Positions 7,483-17,400 of a DNA stretch of 23,722 nt are shown here, one piece after another. The stretch comes from a virus. The notes under the pieces are model-generated. The model ran no database searches, was not told the DNA's origin, and saw only the letters and a list, made by a program, of their open reading frames with translations. Both the position numbers and the translations under genes were made by a program. The stretch spans positions 1 through 23,722 of the IMG/VR virus record IMGVR_UViG_3300020472_000167; one strand, given 5' to 3'. Within the stretch, counting starts at the first letter, position 1; each line of letters starts with the position of its first letter.

Positions 7483-10389
7483 ATGGCACAATACCGTTCG
7501 TACGCGAGCCCAGGTCAATTTGTTGGAGGAATTAAGGTCCCGGATAAGGCTACGGCCAAAAGACAAGAGGACAAAGAATTCGTCCAAGAATTAAAGCAAC
7601 AAGATAAAGATTTAAGTGAACGTGATGCAACACTATTAGCAGCTTTAAAGAGAAAGTATGAGAAAGAATCATCAGCTAGAAACTTAGTAGAAAAAACTAG
7701 GCGTGAAGGTGTTGCAGCGGAAAAAGCTCAGCGGGAGAAAAACGCTAAGTTGGAAGCTGATTTCGCTGAAATGGAGATGAAAGCCAATGCCCAAGTTTGG
7801 GAAACTATGGCTGAGTTGATACCTTCTATAGGTAATAACATTATACAAGCGAAAGAGAATAGGAAGAAATATAATGCAGACCAAGCTTATGCTGCTTTAG
7901 ATAGAGCTGGGATGGATACTGAACAGTGGAAAGAGTTTGAAAGTATAACACTTACATCAGATCAGTTCTCCAGTGGTAAGCAGGGTTGGTTAGTTTACCT
8001 TAGAGACGTTGAGGAGATCAAGTACCCTCAGTATCTGGACATGATGAATGGGGTCGGGGGTTGGGGACTCGGCACAAAACGCGGCAAGTTAGTCCATTTA
8101 GCCAGAAACTTCCCTGCATGGTTAATTGCTAATGGTAATAACCCTCTTGACGATCATGGTACGACTCTAAATCAAGCTTTAACTTCTACAGAAATCACTG
8201 ATAACAAAGGTCGATCAGGTCTAGTTGAAGCTGAGATAGCTAGATATAAAAGGGAGGTACTTGGCGATTTTAACAAAGCCTTCATCAATGACACGGTTCC
8301 AGATCTTGAGGGTGAATTCAACCGATTACGTAATCAGGCTGCTAAAGTAGGCCTTAAACAGAGTGAAGAGTTAGGGAATGAGCTGGATGAACAGGCGGTA
8401 TTTGGCGACATGAATGCTGGAGCAGTCCCAAGAAAATACGCATCAATTACGGATCCCATCGCTCAGTTTGCTTACCTTAGACTTGTACATGAAAAGGCAG
8501 GGGTTCTACTGGAAGCTGGTAAGATTACAGAAGAGCAGATGGGGCAACTCTTTAGTATGCCTGTATATACTAAAGCTAAGCCTGGCGTTCCTCAATCTCT
8601 GGAAAAGGCGTTCCCTGGTAGATATAATGAGTTAATGAATGCCATTACTGCTCGCCAAAAGAGTCTAAATGAAAGGTACCGTGTGCAAGATACGGAACAG
8701 AAATATGAAGATAATGCACTATTAGAGGCAAAGTTGGAGTACATTGGCAGTTTACCTCTAGATCAGCAGGCCGAAGCAATTGAAAAAGAGCTTATGGATC
8801 CTAATAACCCACAAGCTGTAAAAGCTGGTCTTAATACCTTCGTAAATAACGGCGAGACAATTAGGAATGATGTGCAAATACGACAGCTGCAGAGACTGGA
8901 GGCTGCTGGTATCCCTTTCACCAGGGAGATGGCTGAACGGATGAATTTGAAAGGGAAAGCAGCTCGATACGGGGCAGATCTTCTTAAAAGAAATCTACCT
9001 TCAGTTGAGTTCGAGAAAACAGCTAAAAGCTCAATACGTAATTGGGTTAATAGAGCCACAGGAAGGGAAAGTGAGTTTGATAATGGACACGATCAGTCGC
9101 CAGAGTTACAACGGAAAATGCTGCGTGACTATAGAGAAAGGCGCCAGGCATATATCAAAACAGGTAATTTAGGGCCAGAAGCAGCTCATCAGAAAGCTTT
9201 AGAAGATCTACAGGAATCCTTTAAAGCTGGTATAGATGAAGATAAACCTGCACCAAACGATCATCCTTACAAATTCAGACCGGATCCAAACAACCCACTT
9301 GCAGGTAAGTTTATAAATATATCTGGGTCTGGGTATAATGTTGAAAGGACACCTCTTAAATCAATCGCCAAACTTCATGATAAGCATGGAGATAATCTTG
9401 ATAAAGTTCCTAATACCATATTCACTAACACTGACGAAATGTCAAGAACGTGGATACATTCAAAGACAGTAACTCAGAAGGATTGGAATAGGGCTATCGC
9501 AGTTTCAGAAGCAACTGGTACTGAAACGGATACCCATGTAACCGTCATGTTAAACCAATGGAAAGCTAATATGGATCAAGCACCACCAGCATGGCTTGTT
9601 AAAGCTGAGGAAGCACATAAACAAGCACTAAACTTAGGAGTAAGTAAGAGTACACTTAATAAAACCAGATTACCTGGTGAAGATCCAGAAATACTTAGAC
9701 TGCGGGCGTTTAGTGATATTGAATCATCTTCCCTCCCAACCTATACAGGAGACCGTGATGGATATGACTTAGGAACTGATGTATCGTTACCTGAAGGCAC
9801 TCCTATCACATTACCAGTAGATGTAACAATCGGACAGTCTGTAGACGGATTTCCACACGCTCACACCGAACCTCCAGGTACTAAGTCATTTGGTCATTCT
9901 ATCGGTAACTTAATAACAGATCCAGATGAAAATGGTGCGAAAGTAGCACTAATGTTTGGACATTTACAAGACGTATCACCTTTAGCTGCTTACCCAGTTG
10001 GCACAAGAATACCAGCTGGAACTATTATTGGTTATTCAGGAAACACTGGTAGTACTTCCCCTGGTGGCCCTGGACTGAGTGTTCTAACTGCACACGGCAC
10101 TATTTTAAGTGGAGCAAGGTTTACTCCAAATGATTTTATGAATAAGATTATAAAACCTATGTACAAAATGTCAACAGTAGTACAACAACAGCCTAATAAA
10201 CTAGACACACCTCTAACAGTAAATGAAACATCAGTAACTGGTCCTGCCGGTACTACAGTTGATATGGTACCAGTAGGTAATGCACCACCCGTCGATGCAA
10301 TACAAACAATGCTGGACTTCGGTAAGACGAAAGCTGGAAGTGATTACCTTAAGACTTTTAAAAACCATTATCAAAATCAGAAGGGGTAA
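7483..10389 (+). CDS. Internal virion protein (gp15-like) with a degenerate M23/LytM-type domain
   Basis: Inner-core/ejection protein by position between the gp14- and gp16-like genes; 968 residues against 747 in T7 gp15. Residues about 20-130 are strongly charged and coiled-coil-like. The C-terminal part (about 745-885) follows the M23 (LytM-like) metallopeptidase layout. DLGTD at 762-766 matches H-x-G-x-D with the first His replaced by Asp762. GTP lies just after it, GHL at 826-828 matches the catalytic-His strand, and IIGYSGNTGSTS leads into GPGLSVL at 862-868, where HLHFE is expected. Asp766 and His827 remain, but both His of H-x-H are Gly864 and Ser866. It is therefore probably a structural or peptidoglycan-binding relic rather than a classic zinc hydrolase. 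Start is the first ATG after a G-free leader. Confidence 0.85.
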   Translation: MAQYRSYASPGQFVGGIKVPDKATAKRQEDKEFVQELKQQDKDLSERDATLLAALKRKYEKESSARNLVEKTRREGVAAEKAQREKNAKLEADFAEMEMKANAQVWETMAELIPSIGNNIIQAKENRKKYNADQAYAALDRAGMDTEQWKEFESITLTSDQFSSGKQGWLVYLRDVEEIKYPQYLDMMNGVGGWGLGTKRGKLVHLARNFPAWLIANGNNPLDDHGTTLNQALTSTEITDNKGRSGLVEAEIARYKREVLGDFNKAFINDTVPDLEGEFNRLRNQAAKVGLKQSEELGNELDEQAVFGDMNAGAVPRKYASITDPIAQFAYLRLVHEKAGVLLEAGKITEEQMGQLFSMPVYTKAKPGVPQSLEKAFPGRYNELMNAITARQKSLNERYRVQDTEQKYEDNALLEAKLEYIGSLPLDQQAEAIEKELMDPNNPQAVKAGLNTFVNNGETIRNDVQIRQLQRLEAAGIPFTREMAERMNLKGKAARYGADLLKRNLPSVEFEKTAKSSIRNWVNRATGRESEFDNGHDQSPELQRKMLRDYRERRQAYIKTGNLGPEAAHQKALEDLQESFKAGIDEDKPAPNDHPYKFRPDPNNPLAGKFINISGSGYNVERTPLKSIAKLHDKHGDNLDKVPNTIFTNTDEMSRTWIHSKTVTQKDWNRAIAVSEATGTETDTHVTVMLNQWKANMDQAPPAWLVKAEEAHKQALNLGVSKSTLNKTRLPGEDPEILRLRAFSDIESSSLPTYTGDRDGYDLGTDVSLPEGTPITLPVDVTIGQSVDGFPHAHTEPPGTKSFGHSIGNLITDPDENGAKVALMFGHLQDVSPLAAYPVGTRIPAGTIIGYSGNTGSTSPGGPGLSVLTAHGTILSGARFTPNDFMNKIIKPMYKMSTVVQQQPNKLDTPLTVNETSVTGPAGTTVDMVPVGNAPPVDAIQTMLDFGKTKAGSDYLKTFKNHYQNQKG

Positions 10390-10392
10390 TTA

Positions 10393-13300
10393 ATGACAGA
10401 TTCATATAACCCTGGCTTAGAAGCACTAAGAGCCCAGGAAAATCTAATACAAGAACAGTATGATGAAGAGCTGCGTGAAGAGCAAGCAGCTGCTCAAGAA
10501 AGAAATATGCAGCAAAAGGAAGAAGCGTTAGCAGAGAACCTAGCTGAAGCTCAGGAGAATGAACCAAGTTTCGTGGTGGAAAGCATTGACAGGCAGCAAG
10601 ACTCAATAGAAATGAAGCAAGCTGCTATAGCTGGTGTCGTTGATACTGCCCTTGGTCTTGGCACCATGATGGATAAGGCTAACCCATTCGGAGACCCATT
10701 AACAGCTGTAAAGAATGTATGGGATAAGGCTAACCCTATATCCGAAGAAGAACCAATGCACAAAATGGTTCGTAAGATATCTGGAGTAGCTATACCTTCA
10801 TTATATGGAGGAGGCCTACTTTCAGGAGCAGTTAAATCCACAGCTATGTGGGGACAATTAGGTGGTAAAGGTAAACTACTAACTGATATTGCTTCCCACT
10901 TAAGTGCAGATCTAGCTATTACAACAGCTAGTACTTCTGCTACAGATGAAACATTAGGAACAGTACTAAATGAGAACTTTGGTTGGCATGTACCTTGGGG
11001 CACTAAATCAACAGATAGCCCTAATGTTAAGTACTGGAAGCAGATGTTCGAGACTGCGGGATTATCGGTAGCAGGAGACTTAATTGGTGTACTGTTCGGA
11101 TTCGCTAAGAATACAGGTAAAGGTACTAAGTATGTATCTCAAGGATTAGAAGGGGAAGAGCTACTAGCTAAGCGAGATGTTAGAGAAGCTATTGTAACTC
11201 AAGAAGCTACGATGACTCCTGAGATGCAAGTACTTATGGATCAAGTAGAAGAGTTAGGACCTTTAGGCGAGGAATTAACATCTGAAGGTGAAGCAGTATT
11301 AGTAGATATACTTAGACAGATGAAGCAGTTAGAAGTAGATGAACTGCCGTTTAAAGAAATAGATGAGTTAATAGATACAAGGGTAAATAAGAATCTAACT
11401 GAACAACTGCAAGCAGAGGAAGGTATTCGTCGCTTAGAAGCAGATCCACAAGGTGTTAGAGGATACGATCCATTTACTCAGCAGCCGTCTTCTGCTATCA
11501 ACAAAGCTATGCCTCACCCTAAAGCAGATCCTATTGAAGCTGCCGCTGATCTTGCAGAAATAAATAAGTATCCAACACTTAACCCAAGACCAGCGCCATT
11601 TGTAACTGAACACTTTCAGAAAGATTTCATGCAGGCTGCTGATGGGACTGAAAGAGCATTAGCACTGAATGATTTATTCTCTAGTATGCCTAAACAGATA
11701 GACGCTATTAGAGAAGGTAAGGTGTTATCTGCAGATGATATGAAGAAAGCAATTGATAATCTAACTTCTAACATCTTAGGTTCTGATGTAAAAAGCTTTG
11801 CTAAAGATCTCAACTCACTAAAGACAAACATCCAGAATGGTCAGAAGTTCTTAGATGACGAAAGCTTCATCGTATTATCTCAAGCATTCAGACAAGCATT
11901 TGATGATGTTTATAACCCTAATAATATAAGAGCAGCTGCAGTAATGATGCAGCAGGCAGGTCACACTGTCTCAGACGCATCTAGAGTTGCTAATAGTATG
12001 AGTGATTTCTTCGATGTATCTCGTCAAACAGAAATTGCTTTTGATAACTTAGAACTAGTAGCTACTGAACTCAGAGCTAATCAGTACATCGCTGGTTTCT
12101 CTCTAGAAGCTAAGAAACTAGTCAAGAGTACAAAGGATAACCCACGTTCTGCAATTATACTACAGGAGCACAGAGAAGCCTTTGAAGAGGGATTACGTCT
12201 CAACAAGGAGAAAGCTAGAGCTACTATCGCTACACTTAAAGATATCACTGAGAAGCACCCTCACTACCGTAAAGCGTTCACTATGGCATTTGATGCTACT
12301 AATGGTGACGTTAATACTTTATCGAAGATGTTCGCTTGGGCAGATGAGAATCTAGGTATAATTCAGAAGGGTATTTACGATAGAAACCCACATATCCCGA
12401 GTCTTATTTTAAAGGGATTAAATGGTGTTAGATACAACTCAGTGTTAAGCGGACTATCTGCTATTAGAGCAGCTTGGGGTAACGCTACTGTAATGATGAC
12501 TAAACCAATATCAGTTCTAGCAGGTTCAGCCGTTTCTGGTGATTCATATCAATTTAAACGTGCTTTAGCTAGTTATGGTGGCTTCATGGAAGCTGTAACA
12601 AGAGCTAGAAAAGTAATGGCTAATGATTGGGGACTAGCTGTTAGTAACCCTCAAGAAGCTATGAGAAGAGGACGAGCAGACTTAAACTTTGAAGCTGATC
12701 AGAATCTCGAAATCCTAAATTCAATGAAGGAAGGATTCAGAGAAGATGGTAAATTAGGTAAAGTAGCTTTAATTAATATCGCGCAACAGCTTTCTAATTT
12801 TAACAATAATCCTGTTGTTAGATATGGTGTTAATGCGATGTTTGCTATTGATGGATTCACGAATTCAATGATGGCAAGTGTTAGCGCTAGAGCTAAAGCT
12901 TATGATGAGTTGTTTGAAGCCACTAATGGTGCCTTTAAACGGTCTGATTTTAATAAGCTTCAGGACAAGTTATACAGTGAGGCATTCGATTCTAACGGTG
13001 TTTTAACAGATAAAGCAGCTAAACATGCATCTAGTGAGATTGCGTTAAACCTTGATAATGAGCTTGTTAATAAGTTTCAAGGTTGGATGGATCATGTTCC
13101 AGCATCTAAAGCCTTATTCATGTTCATGAGGACAGGTCTCAATGCAGTTGAGTTAACATTCTCTTACACACCAGTAAGTAACCTACCAATAGGTATAACG
13201 AAGGCTCAACGTCTATTTAAAGCTAGAACAAATGATGAGATACTAGAAGTATTAGCTGAACATGGTATCGATAAAATGGATCCATTAGCGTTAAAAGCGC

Positions 13301-14412
13301 TTAGATCTGAGCATATCGGACGCCAAATAATGGGCGCAGGTCTCATTACAGGTACTGGTTTAATGGCCCTCAACGGTCAACTTACTGGTAATGGCCCACA
13401 AGATGCCGCTGAAAGACGTAGAATGAAGGAAATGGGTTGGAAACCCTTATCCATTAGGAACCCTTTCACGGGACAATGGCATAGTTATAAAGGTTTTGAA
13501 CCATTCCAGGCAATCATGGGACTTACTGCTGATATGGTTTACCATGCAAATCGTGTAGATCAGGCAGTACTAGAAGATGGATTCGCGAAGTTAAGTCAAG
13601 CGATTCAACTTAATGTCACTAATTCTACTTTCATGAGTGGACTTGAGCCTTTAGTCGCTTTACAAGCAGGTGATGAATCAGCTTGGGCACGATTTACAGC
13701 TAATAATGTAGATTCACTTATTCCATTCTCAGGAGCTAGGGGTTTACTATCTAAGATAATTACCCCACAACTTAAGGATGTAGAGAATGAATGGCTGTAT
13801 CAACTAGCTAATAGGAATAAGTATTTATTCAATCATAATGCTATTCTGAAGGATGCTGTAGATGTCTACACTGGGGAGCCTATAAGGTACTTTGAACCAT
13901 TAACTGCAGCAGCTAACGCATTACTGCCTGCATTTAAAAGCAATGGTGGTATGGAACCTTGGAGGCAATGGCTATTGAATACAGGTTGGGATGGCTTGCA
14001 GATCATGCAAACTAATCCACTTTCAGGAGAACCTGTAGATCCAGCTACACAACAGTGGCTTAATAATTGGATTGGAACTAAATACCCTCTTGTTAAGCGT
14101 ATTGAAGAGATGATGAACCATCCTAAACAATACTGGGACAAGCAGATTGAATCCTATAAGAAGGGTAGAGGTAATCAAGAGCAGAAAGATTTCCCAATTA
14201 AACAGTTAGTCGTCCATCGACATTTAGATCTATTACATAGGAGAGCACGCGCAGCAGCTTGGAAAGCTTATGCTAAGGAGCAAGAAGGTAAAGCAGATCT
14301 ACTACAAGGTGGTTATAAGACAGAAATTAAAGAGCGACTCCGTAGAGGAGACGTTAAAGGAGCTAAGATAAAACAACAACAGTACTTAGACATCATTAAC
14401 ATAGCTAAATAA
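10393..14412 (+). CDS. Internal virion protein (gp16-like ejection protein)
   Basis: The largest ejection protein; with the gp14- and gp15-like proteins it should form the conduit that carries DNA across the envelope. Length (1339) is close to T7 gp16 (1318), and position between the gp15-like and fibre genes is diagnostic. Residues 1-60 are Glu/Gln-rich and coiled-coil-like. Several Gly/Ala/Met-rich hydrophobic segments occur, for example near residues 120-145, 705-720 and 975-995 (IMGAGLITGTGLMALNG). T7 gp16 has an N-terminal lytic transglycosylase domain; I see no such signature here, which fits the cell-wall-type domain sitting in the preceding protein instead. The start is three bases after the previous stop. 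Confidence 0.88.
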   Translation: MTDSYNPGLEALRAQENLIQEQYDEELREEQAAAQERNMQQKEEALAENLAEAQENEPSFVVESIDRQQDSIEMKQAAIAGVVDTALGLGTMMDKANPFGDPLTAVKNVWDKANPISEEEPMHKMVRKISGVAIPSLYGGGLLSGAVKSTAMWGQLGGKGKLLTDIASHLSADLAITTASTSATDETLGTVLNENFGWHVPWGTKSTDSPNVKYWKQMFETAGLSVAGDLIGVLFGFAKNTGKGTKYVSQGLEGEELLAKRDVREAIVTQEATMTPEMQVLMDQVEELGPLGEELTSEGEAVLVDILRQMKQLEVDELPFKEIDELIDTRVNKNLTEQLQAEEGIRRLEADPQGVRGYDPFTQQPSSAINKAMPHPKADPIEAAADLAEINKYPTLNPRPAPFVTEHFQKDFMQAADGTERALALNDLFSSMPKQIDAIREGKVLSADDMKKAIDNLTSNILGSDVKSFAKDLNSLKTNIQNGQKFLDDESFIVLSQAFRQAFDDVYNPNNIRAAAVMMQQAGHTVSDASRVANSMSDFFDVSRQTEIAFDNLELVATELRANQYIAGFSLEAKKLVKSTKDNPRSAIILQEHREAFEEGLRLNKEKARATIATLKDITEKHPHYRKAFTMAFDATNGDVNTLSKMFAWADENLGIIQKGIYDRNPHIPSLILKGLNGVRYNSVLSGLSAIRAAWGNATVMMTKPISVLAGSAVSGDSYQFKRALASYGGFMEAVTRARKVMANDWGLAVSNPQEAMRRGRADLNFEADQNLEILNSMKEGFREDGKLGKVALINIAQQLSNFNNNPVVRYGVNAMFAIDGFTNSMMASVSARAKAYDELFEATNGAFKRSDFNKLQDKLYSEAFDSNGVLTDKAAKHASSEIALNLDNELVNKFQGWMDHVPASKALFMFMRTGLNAVELTFSYTPVSNLPIGITKAQRLFKARTNDEILEVLAEHGIDKMDPLALKALRSEHIGRQIMGAGLITGTGLMALNGQLTGNGPQDAAERRRMKEMGWKPLSIRNPFTGQWHSYKGFEPFQAIMGLTADMVYHANRVDQAVLEDGFAKLSQAIQLNVTNSTFMSGLEPLVALQAGDESAWARFTANNVDSLIPFSGARGLLSKIITPQLKDVENEWLYQLANRNKYLFNHNAILKDAVDVYTGEPIRYFEPLTAAANALLPAFKSNGGMEPWRQWLLNTGWDGLQIMQTNPLSGEPVDPATQQWLNNWIGTKYPLVKRIEEMMNHPKQYWDKQIESYKKGRGNQEQKDFPIKQLVVHRHLDLLHRRARAAAWKAYAKEQEGKADLLQGGYKTEIKERLRRGDVKGAKIKQQQYLDIINIAK

Positions 14413-14417
14413 GCATT

Positions 14418-17400
14418 ATGGCAGTCACATCGAATACAATGACTGGGATTGATGGGAGCAAAAAAGTGTTCCCATTTACATTCCCATACCAAAATATATC
14501 AGACATCAAAATTGAACTCGTCAGAACACCTCATTCAGATAATACAGCTGGTGGTGTAACGAAAACAGTTTTAGATAGTACAAAATTTACTCTTGCCCCT
14601 GATGCTGTAACCGTCACACTATCTGAATTCTACCCAACTTCAACGTTCCAAGAGAACACCGGTGCTCCTAAAGCTGCTACCTCAGGAGCTAATGGATACG
14701 TTGTAACAGGTAAAGTATATAGAGATACAGATTCATCTAAACTAGGTGCAACTTTCTACCCAGGTTCAGCGATCCGTTCTACAGATTTAAACGATAACTT
14801 CACTCAAAACTTATATGTAACACAAGAAGCAGAAGAATCAGTTATTGAATCGAAATCTGAATCAGCTAATGCTGTTGCTGCAGCTGAAGCGTTTGTTGCT
14901 AAAAACATTGGTACAGATGAAGCACCTAATTGGGTGACTCGTGGTAACGCTGGAACTGACTCAACTGGAGCAGCTGACCCTAAAACAGGAGTTGGTAAGG
15001 CTCTATATGATGCAGATCAAGCCTGGCAAAACGCAACTAAACAAGCTGGTGTAACACCTCCTGGTGGAGCTAATGCTGCTATCACTATTGCAGAAGCTAC
15101 TAACGATACAGTCGAACTGTATGTAGCAGATTCAAATGGATTAAGGGGTGGCGGTACTAATGCAACGACTGACCCTCAAGGCGTTCTCTATGCTGTAACT
15201 ACTGCCGATGCTGCCTTACAGACAGATGGCAGTAATAAGATGTCAGGTGATATCATTTTTGAGCCTAGTGCATACCTCTTTGAAACAACGCTAACACCAA
15301 GTAATCAGAACTTGGCCAGCAATCTAACCATTGAATTACCTCAATTAAGTGGTGTATTAGTTGGAACAAGTGATCCTCAAGGTAAGATTCTAGCTGATAA
15401 TATTAATAACGATGCAATTACAACTCCTGCTATTGCAGATGCTGCTATCACTAATCCACTTTATGCTGATCATAGTATAGATTCAGATAAATTGACAGAA
15501 GCAACAGTTGTAACTTCTACTGAACATGCTACGGCTACTGCTAACGATACATCGTTCTATACTACTGCTGCTTCAGATGCTAGGTATTTTAATATAGATA
15601 GTGGTGAGGAGATAAGAGCAGGTGAAACTTGGACTGGTGATGATGCTACAATAGCTACAACTGCTGCTATCGATGATAGAATTAGAGATCTAGTTGACGA
15701 TGTTGGTGGATTTGTACCATTAGCTAGTGAAGCTGATTTCCCAGCAGCTAATCCAGATGTAAATGACCCACCTGGAGGCGGTACTATTGTTTCTATTGGT
15801 GTTTTAGGAGCTTCATATACTCCAACTGCTGGTACTTGTACTATTCCAGATGCCACTCTGACAAACATTACGGGAAGCGATGTTACAATTACAGATTGCG
15901 GAACTACAGTGTTATCTGCAGGCTACGGATGTTTGGTAGAAACGACTAGTACTTTGCATGAATATAAGTTCCATAGGCTAACACCTAAAGCTACTGAAGT
16001 AACTACAGTTGCAGGTCAAAGTGCACAAATAGCTCTACTAGGTACAGCTGATGCTATAGCTGACATGAATACATTAGCTGTGGCAGATGTTATTGCAGAC
16101 ATGAACACACTTGGTACTGCAGATATTGTAGCTGATATGAATCTACTAGCCACTACAGGAACTGTCGCCGATATGGCAACTATTGCTAGTACTGCTGGTT
16201 TAATTGCTGAAATTGGTACAGTAGCAGGTATACATGCGAATGTAACTTCTGTAGCTAATAATGAAGCTAACGTCACCGCTGTAGCGACTAATGAGACTAA
16301 TATTAATGCTGTAGAAAATAATGAAGCTAATATAAATTTAGTTGCAGCTATCGATGGCGATGTCACTACTGTAGCTGCTGTTGACGGTAATGTAACCACT
16401 GTAGCTGATAGTATTAATAGTGTCAATCATTACGCAGATACCTATCAGGTAGCTGCTTCTGCTCCTGCTGCGAGGCCAGATACAACCACACTACAGGAAG
16501 GTGATTTATGGTTCGATACTGCCAACGATCTACTTAAAGTATATACTGGTACTGCTTGGAACACATGCACAGCTAATGCTACAACTCTAGTTGAAAGAGC
16601 TGAATACACAACTAAAGGGGATATACTATTAGGTACTGGTGTTGGTACACTTACAGCCGTAGGTATTTCCGGGAGTGATGGTAAATTCCTTAAAGCAGAT
16701 AGCGGTACAACTAGTGGTGTAACTTGGAGTACTGTAGCTCAAACTGACACTACTTATTCTATATCCTGTGTAGATGGTGATAATACAGATGAAGAGAAGA
16801 TCCGTCTAACTACAGGTGGTAGTGGGTCAGGAACAGACGACATTGTTTTAAAAGCTGGAACTGGTCTAACTATTTCTAGAACAAATGATGTAATTACATT
16901 TACAGGCCAGAATACGTATACACACCCTAATCATGGTGTGTCTGGAGGTGGAGATGCAACATCCTCAGCAGACGGTGATATAACCATCAGGAATGACGCT
17001 ATTACAACAGCTAAGATCATTGATGATGCTGTTACAACAGCTAAGATCGATGATGGCGCTGTAACAGTTACTAAATTAGCTGATGCTGATCTACAAAATC
17101 TTGCTGGTTGTCAAGCTGGTGCATCTGCCGCTCTTGCTCTTCTAACACAAGCAGAAGTAGAAACACTAGATGATCTAACAGCTAGTACAGCAGAGCTTAA
17201 TCTATTAGACGGAGTAACGTCTAGTACAGCAGAACTTAATAAACTAGACGGCTTCACCGGCCAAGCAAGTGATCTTAATTACTGTGATGTAGTAACTGCA
17301 GGTACTGTCCAACTACTTAAAGCAGCTGTTGTAGATGCTAGTAAAAATATCTCTGGTTTCAACGATATAACCATGGTTGGTGATTTAGTATCATCAACTG

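Noticed and set aside
16016-16426. Minus-strand 136-codon frame in the fibre gene.
   Set aside because: It mirrors the tandem repeats of the fibre, giving a repetitive Ala/Ser/Val/Thr shadow with no start signal.
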